In this document: one piece after another, positions 62,274-64,000 of the stretch
How the letters are laid out: each line of letters starts with the position of its first letter
Position numbering within the stretch: the stretch's first letter is position 1
Origin: Pseudomonas sp. 14P_8.1_Bac3
Lineage (GTDB): Bacteria; Pseudomonadota; Gammaproteobacteria; Pseudomonadales; Pseudomonadaceae
Assembly (NCBI RefSeq): GCF_025466085.1
Contig: NZ_JANLOD010000050.1
Location: 1 to 64,000, forward strand
Length of the DNA: 64,000 bases
Direction of reading: 5' to 3'
Translations under genes and position numbers: made by a program
The notes under the pieces: generated by a model
Databases searched by the model: none
Seen by the model: the letters and a program-made list of their open reading frames with translations, nothing else
Told to the model about the DNA's origin: nothing

Positions 62274-62340
62274 CATCGCCAGCAGGCTGGCTCCCACAGG
62301 GAAAGTGCATTCCAGATGTGGGAGCCAGCCTGCTGGCGAT
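62274..62340. repeat. REP inverted pair, GCCAGC/GCTGGC variant
   Basis: Arms 62274-62300 and 62316-62340 with the GCCAGCNNGCTGGC stem around a spacer containing GTGCATTCCAGAT, between patD and the APC permease gene. Confidence 0.9.
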
Positions 62341-62344
62341 GCTT

Positions 62345-63769
62345 TTAATGCTTGAACATCACATGCCGCACAACGGTGTAATCCTCCAGCCCGTACATCG
62401 ACATGTCCTTCCCGTAACCGGACAATTTCTGACCGCCATGCGGCATTTCGCTAACGAGCATGAAGTGCGTGTTCACCCAGGTGCAGCCGTACTGCAGGCG
62501 GGCCGCCAGGCGATGAGCGCGACTGACATCGGCGGTCCACACCGACGATGCCAGGCCGTAGTCCGAATCGTTGGCCCAACCCAGCACCTGCGCTTCATCG
62601 GTGAATCGCGTCACCGACACCACCGGCCCGAACACTTCGCGACGGACGATCTCGTCGTCCTGTTGCGCGTCGGCCAGCACCGTCGGTTCGAAGAAGAAAC
62701 CATTGCCTTCAACCGCTTTGCCGCCAGTGATCAGGCGGATGTGCGATTGCGCCACGGCGCGTTCGACGAACCCGGCCACGCGGTCGCGGTGCTGTGCGGT
62801 GATCAGCGGCCCCAGTTCGGTCGATGGATCATCCTGCAGCCCATACTTGATGCTGCTGACGGCTGCGCCGAGCTTCTCGACGAATTTTTCGTAGATGCCG
62901 GCCTGCGCGTAGATGCGGCAGGCGGCGGTGCAGTCCTGGCCAGCGTTGTAGAAGCCGAAGGTGCGGATGCCTTCAACGGCGGCATCAATGTCGGCGTCGT
63001 CGAAAATGATCACCGGGGCCTTGCCGCCCAGTTCCATGTGCATGCGTTTGACGCTGTCGGCGGTGCTGGAAATGATGTTCGCGCCAGTGGCGATGGAGCC
63101 GGTCAGCGACACCATGCGCACTTTCGGGTGCGTAACCAATGGGCTGCCGACGGTAGGACCGCGGCCGAACACCAGGTTGAGCACACCGGCCGGGAAAATC
63201 TCCGACGCCAGTTGTGCCAGGCGCAACGCGGTCAGCGGGGTTTGTTCCGACGGCTTGAGCACCACGGTATTACCGGCGGCGAGGGCCGGGGCGATTTTCC
63301 AGGCGACCATCATCAGCGGGTAGTTCCACGGCGCGATGGAGGCGATCACGCCCACCGGGTCGCGGCGGATCATCGAGGTGTGCCCGGCCAGGTATTCACC
63401 ACCGGCAGAACCGCTCATGCAACGGCTGGCGCCGGCGAAGAAGCGGAACACGTCGGCAATCGCCGGGATCTCGTCGTTCAGCGCAGCGCTGTAGGGCTTG
63501 CCGCAATTGTCCGATTCCAGTTTGGCCAGCTCCTCGCCGTTTGCTTCGATGGCGTCGGCGAGTTTCAGCAGCAGCAGCGAGCGTTCTTTCGGCGGGGTTT
63601 GCGACCAGCTGTCGAACGCCGCATCGGCGGCGCGCACGGCGGCGTCGACCTGGGCTTCGCTGGCTTCGTTGATTTCCACCAGCACGCGGCCGAGGGCCGG
63701 GTTGAACACCGGTTGGGCGGGGCCTTCGCCGTTGATGAGCTGGCCGTTGATCAGGAGTTGGGTTTGCAT
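62345..63769 (-). CDS. patD: Gamma-aminobutyraldehyde dehydrogenase
   Basis: PatD oxidises 4-aminobutyraldehyde, made from putrescine, to GABA with NAD. The 474-residue protein has the length of E. coli PatD (YdcW) and close similarity along its whole length, e.g. SRCMSGSAGGEYLAGHTSMI, RRDPVGVIASIAPWNYPLMM, MVSLTGSIATGANIIS and GLEDYTVVRHVMFKH. The ALDH active-site Glu is in MELGGKAPVI and the Cys in NAGQDCTAACRIY. It follows the presumed polyamine ABC permease gene, matching the E. coli ydcSTUV-patD order. Confidence 0.94.
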   Translation of the reverse strand: MQTQLLINGQLINGEGPAQPVFNPALGRVLVEINEASEAQVDAAVRAADAAFDSWSQTPPKERSLLLLKLADAIEANGEELAKLESDNCGKPYSAALNDEIPAIADVFRFFAGASRCMSGSAGGEYLAGHTSMIRRDPVGVIASIAPWNYPLMMVAWKIAPALAAGNTVVLKPSEQTPLTALRLAQLASEIFPAGVLNLVFGRGPTVGSPLVTHPKVRMVSLTGSIATGANIISSTADSVKRMHMELGGKAPVIIFDDADIDAAVEGIRTFGFYNAGQDCTAACRIYAQAGIYEKFVEKLGAAVSSIKYGLQDDPSTELGPLITAQHRDRVAGFVERAVAQSHIRLITGGKAVEGNGFFFEPTVLADAQQDDEIVRREVFGPVVSVTRFTDEAQVLGWANDSDYGLASSVWTADVSRAHRLAARLQYGCTWVNTHFMLVSEMPHGGQKLSGYGKDMSMYGLEDYTVVRHVMFKH

Positions 63770-63809
63770 GGCATTGTCCTCGTAAAAATTCTTGTTTTGA
63801 AACCGGCCC

Positions 63810-63903
63810 CTGTGGGAGCGAGCCTGCTCGCGATGGCGTCCTGTCTGTCGACATCATTGTTGAATGTCAGTCAGTCATCGCGAGCAGGCTCGCTCCCACA
63901 GGG
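63810..63903. repeat. REP inverted pair (REPIN)
   Basis: Arms 63810-63836 and 63876-63903 of the GCGAGCCTGCTCGCGATGG type, between the partial permease gene and patD. Confidence 0.9.
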
Positions 63904-63926
63904 GATTTGCGTTGTCTGTAATTGAT

Positions 63927-64000
63927 TTATTTCCCGCCGCTACCGGCCACGCTCTCGCCGCCACGGGTCAGGTAATACGCGCCAAGGATCGGCAGCATGG
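63927..64000 (-). CDS. C-terminal end of a membrane protein, probably ABC transporter permease (YdcV/PotI type), partial
   Basis: The minus strand holds the last 23 or so codons of a gene that runs off the window: MLPILGAYYLTRGGESVAGSGGK and stop TAA at 63927-63929. The fragment is too short for identification by itself. Its position upstream of patD and the hydrophobic end with a charged tail fit the inner-membrane permease of a putrescine/spermidine ABC transporter, as in E. coli ydcV-patD. Confidence 0.45.
   Translation of the reverse strand, partial: MLPILGAYYLTRGGESVAGSGGK

Noticed and set aside
2539..63903. REP repeats as a CRISPR array
   Set aside because: The units are palindromic, inverted in pairs and scattered one per gap, not direct repeats with regular spacers, and there are no cas genes.

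Overview
The window is chromosomal DNA of a Pseudomonas, most likely of the P. fluorescens group. It has high GC, dense genes and short gaps. Gene order from suhB through bamB, der, leuA, xseA, guaBA, a multicopper oxidase and tadA follows, from memory, the PA3818 to PA3767 stretch of P. aeruginosa PAO1. Eighteen intergenic gaps carry GCGAGCNNGCTCGC-type REP elements, nearly always as inverted pairs (REPINs), which is typical of fluorescent pseudomonads. I see no rRNA, tRNA, CRISPR array, insertion sequence or prophage.

Layout. 1-8400: suhB (minus), then trmJ-cysE and the complete housekeeping iron-sulfur operon iscR-iscS-iscU-iscA-hscB-hscA-fdx-iscX, preceded by IscR-like operators. 8400-16200: ndk, rlmN, pilF, rodZ, ispG, hisS, yfgM, bamB, a tightly packed run for RNA modification, type IV pilus pilotin, cell shape, isoprenoids and outer-membrane assembly. 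16200-29600: der, a methionine-type aminotransferase with a YafV-type amidase, leuA (minus, behind a possible leader peptide), an M23 peptidase with xseA, a TSUP permease, a small zinc-ribbon protein, guaB and guaA.

29700-37276 is the accessory highlight: two tandem giant toxin-like proteins (1428 and 1028 aa) sit between guaA and the multicopper oxidase, genes that are neighbours in PAO1. They share a long N-terminal region of the dermonecrotic-toxin-like (DUF6543) kind, a hydrophobic segment, and C-terminal modules that look like EreA/ChaN/TIKI-fold hydrolases, the fold of the MARTX Ras/Rap1 endopeptidase. There are three such modules, and only the last one of the larger protein keeps the full Glu/His set; the other two are degenerate at the same aligned positions.

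37400-46000: multicopper oxidase-tadA, cmoB-cmoA (tRNA wobble uridine), an unknown two-domain Ig-like protein, and a lysoplasmalogenase-like / chagasin-like inhibitor / second Lon protease (AsrA-type) group. 46100-50040: membrane glucose dehydrogenase and OprB porin for periplasmic glucose oxidation. 50400-56060: a VF530 protein, a Pr6Pr membrane protein, a YqjH/YqjI-like ferric reductase and PadR repressor pair with a perfect palindromic operator candidate, and a divergent class A penicillin-binding-protein-like enzyme. 56600-64000: a ProY-like amino acid permease, opgD, a 61-aa unknown, an APC permease, gamma-aminobutyraldehyde dehydrogenase (patD) and the end of what is probably the polyamine ABC permease.

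All identifications come from reading the sequence and remembered family motifs; no database search was run.
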